A stretch of DNA of 64,000 nucleotides, from the NCBI RefSeq assembly GCF_007990525.1, contig NZ_AP019823.1, positions 2,480,001 through 2,544,000 on the forward strand, in the 5' to 3' direction. Of this stretch, positions 33,230-41,657 are shown piece by piece. Position 1 is the first letter of the stretch; every line of letters begins with the position of its first letter. A program made the position numbers and the translations under genes. Under the pieces are notes generated by a model, which was not told where the DNA came from, searched no databases, and saw only the letters and a list, made by a program, of their open reading frames with translations. Origin of the DNA: Leptotrichia hofstadii. Its GTDB lineage: Bacteria; Fusobacteriota; Fusobacteriia; Fusobacteriales; Leptotrichiaceae.

Positions 33230-33334
33230 AGTAAAATTTGTTTAAAGCCAAACTCAAAAGCTATGACTATTTTACTCAAGCTTTAAATTAATATAATTTT
33301 AGCAGTTTAATTTAAAACAGGTTTGAGTATATTT
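33230..33334 (+). repeat. Dispersed ~105-bp repeat, copy A
   Basis: Starts AGTAAAATTTG and contains AACTCAAAAGCTATGACTA and AGCAGTTTAATTTAAAACAG. A second, diverged copy is at 47367-47471. Both copies lie in front of biosynthetic genes (thiN, hemA). ACTCAAA near one end and TTTGAGT near the other form an inverted pair. The remainder of the gap 32886-33229 shows no gene. Confidence 0.6.
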
Positions 33335-33354
33335 CTTAATCTGAAGGGAGAAAA

Positions 33355-34020
33355 ATGAAGAAAAAATATGTGATTTTTTTGAATGGGGAATATAAATATT
33401 CGCAGGAATTTATGGATAAACTGGTTTCGGAAAATGCAGTTTGCTTTTGTGCGGACGGCGGGGCAAATTCTGCATTTAAATATGGGAAAATGCCAGAAGT
33501 GATTATTGGAGATCTGGATTCGATTGAGAAAAAAGTTTTAGAATACTATAAAAATAAAAATATTTTGATAAAAAAATTCCCAAAAGACAAGGATTTTACA
33601 GATTTTGAGCTGATTTTGAAAGAAATTAATAAAATTTCGGAAAATAAGAATTTTATTGAGAAAATATTTGTTGTTGGTGGGCTTGGGAAACGAATTGACA
33701 TGACTTTGAGCAACTTATTTATAATGGAAAAATATAAAAATATCGTTTTTTTGCAGGAAAATGAAGAAATTTTTTATGCAGAAAAGTCTTTTGTCCTAAA
33801 AAATAAAAAGGAATATGAATTTTCAATCATTCCAATTAGTGAAAAAGTTGAAAAATTAACATTAAAAGGCTTTAAATTTGAAACGGATAAAATTGATGTG
33901 AAAAGGGAAAGTTCCAGACTTGTGAGCAATGTTATTGTTGAAAATGAGGCTAGTGTGGAATTTGAAAATGGGAAACTGATAATTATTTTGAAAAATAATA
34001 ATAAAAATCTTTTATACTAA
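33355..34020 (+). CDS. thiN: Thiamine pyrophosphokinase
   Basis: 221 residues. Transfers pyrophosphate from ATP to thiamine to give thiamine diphosphate. Motifs: CADGGANSAFK (nucleotide), VIIGDLDSIEKK, FPKDKDFTDFELIL, then GGLGKRIDMTLSNL where most relatives have D-H. The usual His after the Asp is Met here. The C-terminal beta domain (FSIIPISEKVEKLTLKGFKF) is present. AGGGAG precedes the ATG. Single gene, divergent from the eut operon. Confidence 0.88.
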   Translation: MKKKYVIFLNGEYKYSQEFMDKLVSENAVCFCADGGANSAFKYGKMPEVIIGDLDSIEKKVLEYYKNKNILIKKFPKDKDFTDFELILKEINKISENKNFIEKIFVVGGLGKRIDMTLSNLFIMEKYKNIVFLQENEEIFYAEKSFVLKNKKEYEFSIIPISEKVEKLTLKGFKFETDKIDVKRESSRLVSNVIVENEASVEFENGKLIIILKNNNKNLLY

Positions 34021-35163
34021 CCCTCCTCATTTAAAAAATAGTAATAAAATTTTATAATAATTAGTTTAATAGTCTTGTAAAAAAAATTAAATCTAATTTT
34101 TAAGTATCCATCTTAAAGATTTTTATAATAGGGTTGTTTAATAGCTAATTCATAATCATTCAATTAAATTATTTTTTATTATTTTTAAAATATTATGATT
34201 AATAAATATTTTTTCATATTATTATGGTTTTTCTTTTTATTCTCGTAGGATTGCTCATTGCCGCAAATCCTACAACCTATGGCTAGTCTACGACATTTTT
34301 CTGCACTGACAAAAAACTCGCTATGCTCAGACAGTTTTGCCAGCACAGAAAAATGCTCCGACGGGTTATTTATACTAGAATTTAATCGAAAAATTTAATT
34401 ATTTAAAAATATTAGATTTATACCCTTTATTAGAAAAGTTTGTAATAATTTCGTTATTTAAATGGGGTTTAGTAATTAAGTATAATAATCTTTATAATTT
34501 AGTATGGAATGTCGTAATTTTTTTGGAATGAAAACAACTAAACACATTTATGTGTTTCTTTCGCCAGAACCTTTATAGCAAATATATTTTATAGAACGGT
34601 TCTGATCTTTGTTTGCGAAAGTGAGTGTTAGCGAGTTTCGTTTTCGTAGTAATTAAGGTTTATCCAAATAATGAATGTTTAGACTACTTTCTCAAATAAA
34701 ATTTGGGAATATTTCAAAAAAATACTTAGACGAGCCAGGGTTAGTGCATACACTTTCGCCATTATCTTTAATATGCCATTATTTAAATTTGTTAAAATAA
34801 CTTTTATTGCGAAATAAAGGGAAATGGCGATTGATTTCCCTTGCTTATATAAAAAGAAAAAACCTGAAATTATGAAAAATATTTATTAACAATGAGCAGT
34901 TTTTCATAACTCTAAATAAAATCCCTTATATGGATACTTAATGATTAACTTTAATTAAAGGATATTCTATAAGTACATAGATTATAAATAGTACAATTTT
35001 GTAAAAAAGGTTTTAATTCCGTTAATTTTCTGATTTTTATTATTTAAATGGGAAGATGGTATAATAATAGATTTGTTTAGCAACTTATTTTTAAAACTAA
35101 AAGTTTATTAAAAAACAAGATTATCAAATAATAATAAAAAATAAAAAAGGATGTGTATAGATA
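34021..35163. repeat. Gene-free interval with dispersed, hairpin-rich repeats
   Basis: 1.1 kb with no credible gene. Contains an inverted repeat copy at 34148-34240 (like 62882-62983), a composite repeat 34508-34889 (like 55257-55559, sharing AATGTCGT, TTAGAC, ATTGCGAAATAAA and AAAAATATTTATTAA blocks), and two strong hairpins at 34245-34273 and 34295-34354. The outer blocks TTAATAAATATTTTTTCAT and its complement face each other about 690 bases apart. Likely a non-coding mobile or REP-like element. Confidence 0.6.
34295..34354. repeat. 60-base hairpin in intergenic repeat
   Basis: Outer stem ATTTTTCTG (34295-34303) with CAGAAAAAT (34346-34354), then CTG/CAG and CAAAA/TTTTG further in, 17 pairs in total with small internal loops. 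The neighbouring hairpin 34245-34273 pairs GTAGGATTGC with GCAAATCCTAC, one bulged A. No T-run follows on either strand, so not a typical terminator. Confidence 0.6.
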
Positions 35164-36402
35164 ATGAAAAAATTTAGGATAGAAAAGGAACATCAGAGGA
35201 TGAAAATCTCGCAGTATTTGCGGGAAGTGCAGAATTATTCGGGGAGAAGTTTGAGAAATGTGGAAGTTTTTTTGAATGGAAAGCAGGTAAGACTGACTAA
35301 GAAATTGCCGTCACATGGAAACTTGAGGGTTGTTGAGAAGAAAAAGGGGACGGACATTAAGCCGATTAAATTGCCACTTGATATTATTTTTGAAGATGAG
35401 GATATTTTGGTTGTGAATAAAGAGCCATTTTTGCTGACACATCCGACACAGAAAAAAGCTGATTTTACACTTGCAAACGGAATTGTAAATCATTTTTTGG
35501 AAAAATATGGTGAAGTCCGAGTGCCACGATTTTACAATAGGCTCGATATGAATACATCTGGGCTGATTATTATTGTCAAAAACAGTTTTGCACAGGCATT
35601 TTTACAAAATTTTTCGATTTTTGAGAAAAAATATCTGGCGATTGTGAATGGAATTATTGATGATAAGGAAATTGCTAGAATCAATGAAGAACTTGCAAAA
35701 GATGGGAAAAAACATAAGATTCAGGATTTGGAAAAGGAAAATTTAAAACCTGAAATTGAAAAAGTTAATTTTGGAGAAATGAAAAAATACGATGAAATGG
35801 AAAAAATAGAAAACAATTTAACTTTTGAAAATAAAGATAATAAAATTGGAGAAAATACGGATTTTAACAGTAAAAAAGAAAATAATAATTTAAATCTGAA
35901 AAGTAAAAGTAATTTTGAAAATATAAATTTTACAATAAATGAAAATATAGATTTTAACAGCAAAAATGCAAAAGATAATTTAAATTTGAAAAATAAAAAT
36001 GATTTTAATAATGAAATTTTGGAAAAAAATGGAATAAATAAAATAGTTATTGAAAGACGGATTTTTTGGGATGGGGATAATTTGGAAAGAATAATTGATG
36101 AGCGGGGGCAATACGCAAAAACGGCTGTAAAAGTCTTGAAAACTTATCCTGAAAAAAATGTGACATTAGTGGAATGTGAACTTTTTACAGGGAGAACACA
36201 TCAAATTCGAGTTCACCTGAAATCCATCGGACACACAATTATAGGAGACGAACTTTACGGAAATGGCTTAAACAAAGAACTTGGAATAAATAGACAATTT
36301 TTGCACGCTTATAAGGTAAAATTTACACATCCTGCAAGCAAAAAGGAAGTTGAACTGGAAATACCAATTTTTTCAGATATGAAAGAATTTTTGGAAAAAT
36401 AG
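35164..36402 (+). CDS. RluA-family pseudouridine synthase with low-complexity insertion
   Basis: 412 residues, longer than the usual 300. N-terminal S4-like domain (ISQYLREVQNYSGRSLRNVEVFLNG, in part), catalytic domain with D128 in NRLDMNTSGLI (the usual His before it is Asn), and the C-terminal FTGRTHQIRVHLKSIGH and LHAYKV motifs. Residues about 168-298 are an Asn/Lys-rich insertion inside the catalytic domain. It contains two copies of a 22-residue unit beginning ENTDFNSK and ENIDFNSK (residues 230 and 260). Isomerises uridine in rRNA or tRNA; the exact site is not determinable. Confidence 0.87.
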   Translation: MKKFRIEKEHQRMKISQYLREVQNYSGRSLRNVEVFLNGKQVRLTKKLPSHGNLRVVEKKKGTDIKPIKLPLDIIFEDEDILVVNKEPFLLTHPTQKKADFTLANGIVNHFLEKYGEVRVPRFYNRLDMNTSGLIIIVKNSFAQAFLQNFSIFEKKYLAIVNGIIDDKEIARINEELAKDGKKHKIQDLEKENLKPEIEKVNFGEMKKYDEMEKIENNLTFENKDNKIGENTDFNSKKENNNLNLKSKSNFENINFTINENIDFNSKNAKDNLNLKNKNDFNNEILEKNGINKIVIERRIFWDGDNLERIIDERGQYAKTAVKVLKTYPEKNVTLVECELFTGRTHQIRVHLKSIGHTIIGDELYGNGLNKELGINRQFLHAYKVKFTHPASKKEVELEIPIFSDMKEFLEK

Positions 36403-36485
36403 AAAAATTATATTTTTTGCAAAAAACTATTTTTAAAATAAGAATAAAAACTTACGATTTAAAAAGCAAAAAGAAAGGATAAAAA

Positions 36486-37844
36486 ATGAAAAAATTTAAT
36501 TTTTCTGTTGATTTGATAAATGATAATATTTTGAAGTCGCTTCTGATTTTTTCGATACCGATACTTGTGTCGAATATTTTTCAGCAGCTTTACAATATGG
36601 CGGATATTGCTATTGTGGGGCATACTTTGGGAGATAACTCGCTTGCGGCCATTGGGGCTTCGGCTGCTATTTTTGAACTGATCTTTGGATTTGCATTAGG
36701 AATTGGAAATGGGCTTAGTATGGTTACAGCTAGAAATTATGGGGCGAATAATAAGAATCTTTTGAAAAAGTCTGTGGCTGGCTCGATTGTTATTGGAATT
36801 TGGATTACTGTGGGAGTAATGATTTTATCACGGTTTATTCTTATGCCGCTGTTAAAAATCTTGCATACGCCTGAAAATATTATAAAAGAAGCATTTGAGT
36901 ACATAAATATAATAACAATGTTTATTGGCGTAACTTTTTCCTACAACCTGTCGTCAGGACTTTTACGTGCAATCGGAAACAGCTTTATGTCGCTCGTATT
37001 TTTGGTAATTGCCTCAATTTTAAACATTTTCCTTGATATTTATTTCATAACTTCCCTTAAAATGGGAATTGGCGGAGCTGCAATTGCAACAGTTATTGCA
37101 CAGGCAATTTCAGTTATCTTAAGTATTATCTACATTTACGTAAAAGAGCCAATTTTAATACCTAGAAAAAAACATTTCAGATTTGATAAAAAATTGTACA
37201 AGGAACTGCTTGGGCAGGGACTTTCTATGGGATTTATGATTGCGATTGTACTTATGGGAACGCTTATTTTACAGTATGCGATAAATGGGTTTGGATATTT
37301 GATTATCGCTGGACATACTTCGGCAAGAAAACTTATGGGATTTTGCAACATTCCGCTAACTACAATAGCACTCGCACTTGCAACTTTCGTTTCCCAAAAT
37401 AAAGGTGCAAATAAAGTAGATAGAATCCGAAAAGGCGTATTTTACGCTAATATGATGGATATAATTTTTGCAATTGGAATCACAATTTTTGTATATTTAT
37501 TTTCCAAAAACATGATTCACCTGATGTCAGGCTCCGAATCTGAAATCGTCCTCCACAACGGCTCAACCTACCTAAAAATCGCCTCTCCATTTTTCACAAT
37601 ACTAGGAATCCTGTTTAACTTGCGATACGCTTTACAGGCTCTTGGCGAAAAATTAATCCCCCTCGTTTCAAGTATAATCGAATTTTTTGGAAAAATAATC
37701 TTCGTAATTTTTATCGTGCCAAAATTGGGGTATTTTGGAGTAATGGTTTGCGAGCCGCTGATTTGGATTGTGATGGTGGGGCAGTTGGCTTGGGCATTTT
37801 ATGGGAATGGGTATATGAAAGGTTATAGAAAAGTGAAGGAGTAA
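36486..37844 (+). CDS. MATE-family efflux transporter
   Basis: 452 residues, twelve hydrophobic helices in two MatE repeats. First repeat starts FSIPILVSNIFQQLYNMADI, a family signature; the second begins about residue 245 with LGQGLSMGFMIAIVLMGT. Exports drugs or metabolites using a cation gradient. Substrate unknown. AAAGGA lies before the ATG. Closely followed by a small membrane protein gene (3 bases gap), so the two are probably co-transcribed. Confidence 0.88.
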   Translation: MKKFNFSVDLINDNILKSLLIFSIPILVSNIFQQLYNMADIAIVGHTLGDNSLAAIGASAAIFELIFGFALGIGNGLSMVTARNYGANNKNLLKKSVAGSIVIGIWITVGVMILSRFILMPLLKILHTPENIIKEAFEYINIITMFIGVTFSYNLSSGLLRAIGNSFMSLVFLVIASILNIFLDIYFITSLKMGIGGAAIATVIAQAISVILSIIYIYVKEPILIPRKKHFRFDKKLYKELLGQGLSMGFMIAIVLMGTLILQYAINGFGYLIIAGHTSARKLMGFCNIPLTTIALALATFVSQNKGANKVDRIRKGVFYANMMDIIFAIGITIFVYLFSKNMIHLMSGSESEIVLHNGSTYLKIASPFFTILGILFNLRYALQALGEKLIPLVSSIIEFFGKIIFVIFIVPKLGYFGVMVCEPLIWIVMVGQLAWAFYGNGYMKGYRKVKE

Positions 37845-37847
37845 GCA

Positions 37848-38249
37848 ATGAAAGAAAATTTAATAAAAATTTTACTAACGGTTTTATTTACAGTAATTTA
37901 TTTTTTTCTTCAACAAAAATTATCAATAATATTTTTATTACTTTGGATTGAAATTTTAGTATCTTTTGGTAAAAGTATTGTAGTGGCATTAATTTCAATG
38001 TTAATAATTATTATGTTTTTTTTCTATTTTGGATATCTGAGTAGAAATTTTTTGGTAAAATTAAATAAAATTTTATTAGGTGTATTAATGTCCATAATTT
38101 TGATTTATTTCTTATATAATATTTTTTATCAAGAAAATCAGTTTATTCCAGGAATAGAAGAGTTTAACATAACTTATATAATCTTACATATTTCATATAC
38201 AATTGGACTATTTTTGGATAAAAAAATTATAATAAAGCATAAAAATTAA
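37848..38249 (+). CDS. Small membrane protein, paralogue family member 1
   Basis: 133 residues with four predicted membrane helices. Shares a pattern with the proteins at 42401 and 42935: FTVIYFFLQ near the start, then FYFGYLSRNFLVKLNKILLG, ILIYFLYNIF and near the end HISYTIGLFLDK. No known domain recognised. Follows the MATE gene by three bases. Confidence 0.65.
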   Translation: MKENLIKILLTVLFTVIYFFLQQKLSIIFLLLWIEILVSFGKSIVVALISMLIIIMFFFYFGYLSRNFLVKLNKILLGVLMSIILIYFLYNIFYQENQFIPGIEEFNITYIILHISYTIGLFLDKKIIIKHKN

Positions 38250-38260
38250 AGGGGGAGAAA

Positions 38261-39697
38261 ATGAAATTAAAAAAATATTTAGGTGAAACAACATTTTATG
38301 AGAAAAAAAGAGAAGTTGAAAGAAATAAGGTAAAAAATTGGCTAAAAACAGTTAGTGCATTTGCAAATGGAAAAGGTGGCATTTTGATTTTTGGAGTAAG
38401 TGATGATGATGAAATTGTTGGATTGGAAGATTGTAAGAAGGATTCTGAATTTATCAGTGAAAAAATAAAAACATTGATAGAGCCTGTTCCGAATATAGAA
38501 ATTAAATATTTAGATGAAAATAATAAAAATTTATTACTAGTTTATGTTTTTTCAGGAAATCAGACACCTTATTATTACATTGGAAACGGCTCAAGACAAG
38601 CATTTGTAAGAATTGGAAATGAAAGTGTAGTTACAAGAAATCATGAACTTAATAATTTGATTTTAAAAGGAAGTAATCAAACATACGATAGTTTAAATTC
38701 AAATATTGATTTTGATAAAGCTTCGTTTTCAAAATTGAAGGCAATTTATTATCAGAATACAAGGCAGGAATTTTTAAATTCTGATTTTGAATCGTTTGGA
38801 TTGATGAGAAATGGAAAATTAACTAATGCAGGAGCGTTACTAGCCGATGAAAGGCTTATTTATCAATCAAGGATTTTTTGTACAAGATGGAATGGAATTG
38901 ACAAATCTTCGGGAAGAATGGAGGCATTTGATGACATTGAAGTTGATGGAAGCATTTTATATCAGTTAGATGAAGTTTTGAGATTTATAAGGGTAAATAA
39001 TAGAAAAATGTGGAAAAAAACAAATGAACGACGTATAGAAATGCTAGATTATCCAGAAAGAGCTGTACAGGAAACTTTGGTAAATGCAATTATACACAGA
39101 GATTATGGAATAACGGGCAGTGAAATTCATGTAGATATTTATGATGACAGAATGGAAATTTATTCTCCCGGCGGAATGTATGACGGAACTTTTATTCAGG
39201 AAAGAAACACCGATACAATTTCATCTTTTAGAAGGAATCCTGTAATAGCAGATTTATTTGCTCGTATGCATTTTATGGAAAGACGTGGAAGTGGACTCAA
39301 AAAAATAAAAGATGATTTTGTGAATGCTTTTAATTATACAGAAGACAAATCAGTTGAATTTTTTTCAGATTTTAATGGATTTAGAGTGGTAATGAAAAAC
39401 TTAAATTATGATTTTATAAAAAATTTAAATAATAGGGAATCTACAATTAAAACTGAAATCAAAAAAAGAAAGATTTTAGAAGTGCAAATTCAAAAAATAA
39501 TGGAGTTTTTTGAAACTAATGATGAACTTACACGATCGGAATTAGAAAAACTTTTGAATGTAAAAGAAAGCCGTGCGAGAGATTTGTTAAGATATTTGGT
39601 GAAAAATAATATGTTACAAAAAATAGGAGCAACTAGAAATATCAGATATATAAAAACCGTCGGAAAAAACCAATCGCAAAAACCGTCGGAAAAATGA
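38261..39697 (+). CDS. AlbA/Schlafen-type ATP-binding protein (COG2865-like)
   Basis: 478 residues. N-terminal AlbA_2 domain (TVSAFANGKGGILIFGVSDD, about 30-50), then a histidine-kinase-like ATPase region (RAVQETLVNAIIHRDYG, DDRMEIYSPGG, MERRGSGLKKI), and a C-terminal winged helix (LTRSELEKLLNVKESRARDLLRYLV). Such proteins are annotated as RecG-related or transcriptional regulators; some sit in defence islands. The last residues (KTVGKNQSQKPSEK) are encoded by a repeat that recurs 116 bases downstream. Confidence 0.8.
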   Translation: MKLKKYLGETTFYEKKREVERNKVKNWLKTVSAFANGKGGILIFGVSDDDEIVGLEDCKKDSEFISEKIKTLIEPVPNIEIKYLDENNKNLLLVYVFSGNQTPYYYIGNGSRQAFVRIGNESVVTRNHELNNLILKGSNQTYDSLNSNIDFDKASFSKLKAIYYQNTRQEFLNSDFESFGLMRNGKLTNAGALLADERLIYQSRIFCTRWNGIDKSSGRMEAFDDIEVDGSILYQLDEVLRFIRVNNRKMWKKTNERRIEMLDYPERAVQETLVNAIIHRDYGITGSEIHVDIYDDRMEIYSPGGMYDGTFIQERNTDTISSFRRNPVIADLFARMHFMERRGSGLKKIKDDFVNAFNYTEDKSVEFFSDFNGFRVVMKNLNYDFIKNLNNRESTIKTEIKKRKILEVQIQKIMEFFETNDELTRSELEKLLNVKESRARDLLRYLVKNNMLQKIGATRNIRYIKTVGKNQSQKPSEK

Positions 39698-39810
39698 TAT
39701 AAACAAATTGCTTCAAATACTTAAAGATAGGGATTTTTGAGAAAATATTATTAAATTCGATTGGTAAAAAAACCGTCGGAAAAAACCAATCGTAAAACCG
39801 TCGGAAAAAA
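39652..39810 (+). repeat. Direct repeat containing CCGTCGGAAAAA units
   Basis: A ~42-bp block at 39652-39694 (AAACCGTCGGAAAAA, CCAATCG, then CCGTCGGAAAAA again) recurs at 39768-39809 with minor changes. The CCGTCGG unit thus occurs four times. The first block encodes the end of the AlbA-type protein and its stop; the second is non-coding and runs into a terminator. Confidence 0.75.
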
Positions 39811-39845
39811 ATCAAGCAACGAAAATCACTAAGAAATCGTTGCTT
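39804..39845 (-). terminator. Terminator for the 39881-40291 gene
   Basis: Minus-strand stem AAGCAACG (39838-39845) with CGTTGCTT (39814-39821), then GA and seven T (39804-39810 as A on the plus strand). May also stop the plus-strand transcript weakly. Confidence 0.65.
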
Positions 39846-39880
39846 AAAAATTATTAATTATCTTTTGTATTTTTGATAAT

Positions 39881-40291
39881 TTAATTTATTGAAAGGTTAC
39901 AAATTTTTTTATTATCTGAAATACGGTTTATAGACATTTTAGGTCTGTTTTTCTTGTCAAATGAATAAACTAACTTGTAATTAGAAAAACTTTTAGTTTT
40001 TTCATTCAAATTTGTAAAATAGATGGCATTTTCATCTTCTTTTACTTCAAAATTTAATTCTGAAAGTTCAAGGGTAACTTTTCCTGTTTTTAAAGCTGCA
40101 CGAGAATCTATTTGGCTAAAAGCAATATAAGGCTCATTTTCTTTAGTTAAGAATTTTACATAGATAAGTCCTCTAAGTGTATTGTCAAGACTGGAACAGT
40201 TCCAAACTTTGGAAGATAATATGTCAATATCAGAATTAGAAAAACTTAAACTAAAAGTCAGTAAAAACAATGTAAATATAATTTTTTTCAT
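39881..40291 (-). CDS. Small secreted hypothetical protein
   Basis: 136 residues from the ATG at 40291, which follows TTAGGAGTG; an upstream ATG at 40312 precedes that site. Signal peptide KKIIFTLFLLTFSLSFSNSD is clear, cleavage near residue 19. The mature part has two cysteines (VWNCSS and KICNLS) that may form a disulfide. No family recognised. Convergent with the AlbA-type gene. Confidence 0.65.
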   Translation of the reverse strand: MKKIIFTLFLLTFSLSFSNSDIDILSSKVWNCSSLDNTLRGLIYVKFLTKENEPYIAFSQIDSRAALKTGKVTLELSELNFEVKEDENAIYFTNLNEKTKSFSNYKLVYSFDKKNRPKMSINRISDNKKICNLSIN

Positions 40292-40366
40292 AAAATCACT
40301 CCTAAATAACAATTTTTGTATATTTTATAATATTTTTTTAAGAAAATCAATAATAAAAACTAATAT

Positions 40367-41146
40367 TTAAAATTTCACATTATTTTTAGAGCTAAACGCA
40401 TTTTGAAAAAATCCATCGGACAAGTCAAATTCAAAAGTTTCACGGCTGATGTAACCGACAGTTTTGTCGCTTTCGTAAAGTTGAATGAGAAAATCTGCCA
40501 TTTCTTCGGATGTATGATAGTTTGGATAAGATTTATCATAATCAAAATTAGTTTTACCAGTTGCGATATTTCCAAAGTTAGTTTTGGTTGCGGCGGGTGC
40601 TAGGATTTTTGCTTTTAATTGTGCGTTGTTTTGCTTTAATTCTAGTGCAAGTCCTTCTGTGAAGGCGTTTACATAAAATTTTGTGGCACAGTAGACAATT
40701 GCGTTTGGGACGATTGTGCAGCCTCCTGTTGAGGAAATATTAATTAACTGAGAGTCTTTTTCGTTGTGGTAATCTTGGACGTATAAAGAAGATAGCAAAG
40801 TTAATGCTTCTACATTGAGATGAAGCATATCTGAAATTTTATTTAAAGGCTGCTCTTTTACATCGCCATACATCCCAAAACCTGCATTGTTTATCAATGT
40901 TTCAATATGATAGTTGTTTAATTTTGAATATAATTTAGGAATTTTACCGACATCTGTTAAGTCAAAATCTATTACAAGAGTATCCAAATTAGGATTTTTC
41001 TTCAAAATTTCGCTTTTTAAGTCTTTGAGTAAATTCTTTCTTCGTGCAATCAGAATAAGATTTTTATTTCTTTCTGCAAATTTTAGAGCCACAGCCTTTC
41101 CTATTCCCGAACTTGCTCCTGTTATAACAGTATATTTTGTTTTCAT
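40367..41146 (-). CDS. Short-chain dehydrogenase/reductase
   Basis: 259 residues. Classical SDR: cofactor loop VITGASSGIGKAVA, NNAGFGMYGD, catalytic Ser in NISSTGGCT and YxxxK as YCATKFY. Arginines after the loop (ARRKNL) suggest NADP. Substrate unknown. Start at 41146 after GGAGGTAA. It is transcribed away from the merR gene from a promoter of MerR-regulated architecture. Confidence 0.88.
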   Translation of the reverse strand: MKTKYTVITGASSGIGKAVALKFAERNKNLILIARRKNLLKDLKSEILKKNPNLDTLVIDFDLTDVGKIPKLYSKLNNYHIETLINNAGFGMYGDVKEQPLNKISDMLHLNVEALTLLSSLYVQDYHNEKDSQLINISSTGGCTIVPNAIVYCATKFYVNAFTEGLALELKQNNAQLKAKILAPAATKTNFGNIATGKTNFDYDKSYPNYHTSEEMADFLIQLYESDKTVGYISRETFEFDLSDGFFQNAFSSKNNVKF

Positions 41147-41176
41147 ATTTATTACCTCCATAAATTTGATAAATAA

Positions 41177-41207
41177 AGGATAGCAGTTAGAGTATAGTAT
41201 AAGTCAA
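41177..41207 (-). promoter_or_regulatory. MerR-type promoter with 19-base spacer for the SDR gene
   Basis: Minus-strand TTGACT (41202-41207) and TATCCT (41177-41182) separated by exactly 19 bases. The spacer contains an imperfect dyad around TTATACTATACTCTAA (12 of 16 positions symmetric). Overlong spacers with a dyad are diagnostic for MerR-family activation, and a merR gene starts 26 bases away on the other strand. Confidence 0.75.
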
Positions 41208-41232
41208 GAGTTTTTTGAAAGGAGAAAATAAA

Positions 41233-41622
41233 ATGAAAAAGAATGAACAAAAAATAATGCAAATAAAGGAATTTTCAGAAAAAACAGGCTTAACTCCATA
41301 TACAATAAGGTTTTATGAAAAAAAGGAGCTGTTTCGTGTAAAAAGAGATGAGAAAAATAGAAGAATATACGATGAAACTGACATTGAATGGATAAAAATG
41401 TTAAAAAGATTAAAAGATATGGGAATGAAATTGAGCGAAATTAAGAAATATTCAGATTTACGATATGAAGGGAACGGAACGATAAAAGAAAGAATGAAAA
41501 TTTTGACAAATCATAAAAAATATGTAAATATAGAAATTGAAAAGTGGCAAAAATATTTACAAAATCTTGATGATAAACTTGAGATTTATGAGAGTTTTTT
41601 AAAAAGTATTTCTGAAAAATAA
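41233..41622 (+). CDS. MerR-family transcriptional regulator
   Basis: 129 residues from the ATG at 41233, which follows AAAGGAG; the TTG at 41215 is upstream of that site. Winged-helix domain (IKEFSEKTGLTPYTIRFYEK, RRIYDETDIEWIKMLKRLKDMG) and a coiled-coil dimer helix. No cysteine cluster, so not a metal sensor; it resembles AdhR-like aldehyde/carbonyl-responsive MerR proteins. Divergent from the SDR gene it most likely activates. Confidence 0.85.
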   Translation: MKKNEQKIMQIKEFSEKTGLTPYTIRFYEKKELFRVKRDEKNRRIYDETDIEWIKMLKRLKDMGMKLSEIKKYSDLRYEGNGTIKERMKILTNHKKYVNIEIEKWQKYLQNLDDKLEIYESFLKSISEK

Positions 41623-41657
41623 AAGGGTCATAAATATATAGAAATTTAGGAGTAAAT

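Noticed and set aside
34021-35163. Insertion sequence in the 1.1-kb gap
   Set aside because: Facing repeat arms exist but there is no transposase frame or recognisable fragment of one.
39652-39810. Possible CRISPR-like repeats
   Set aside because: Only two blocks, one of them coding, no regular spacers and no cas genes nearby.
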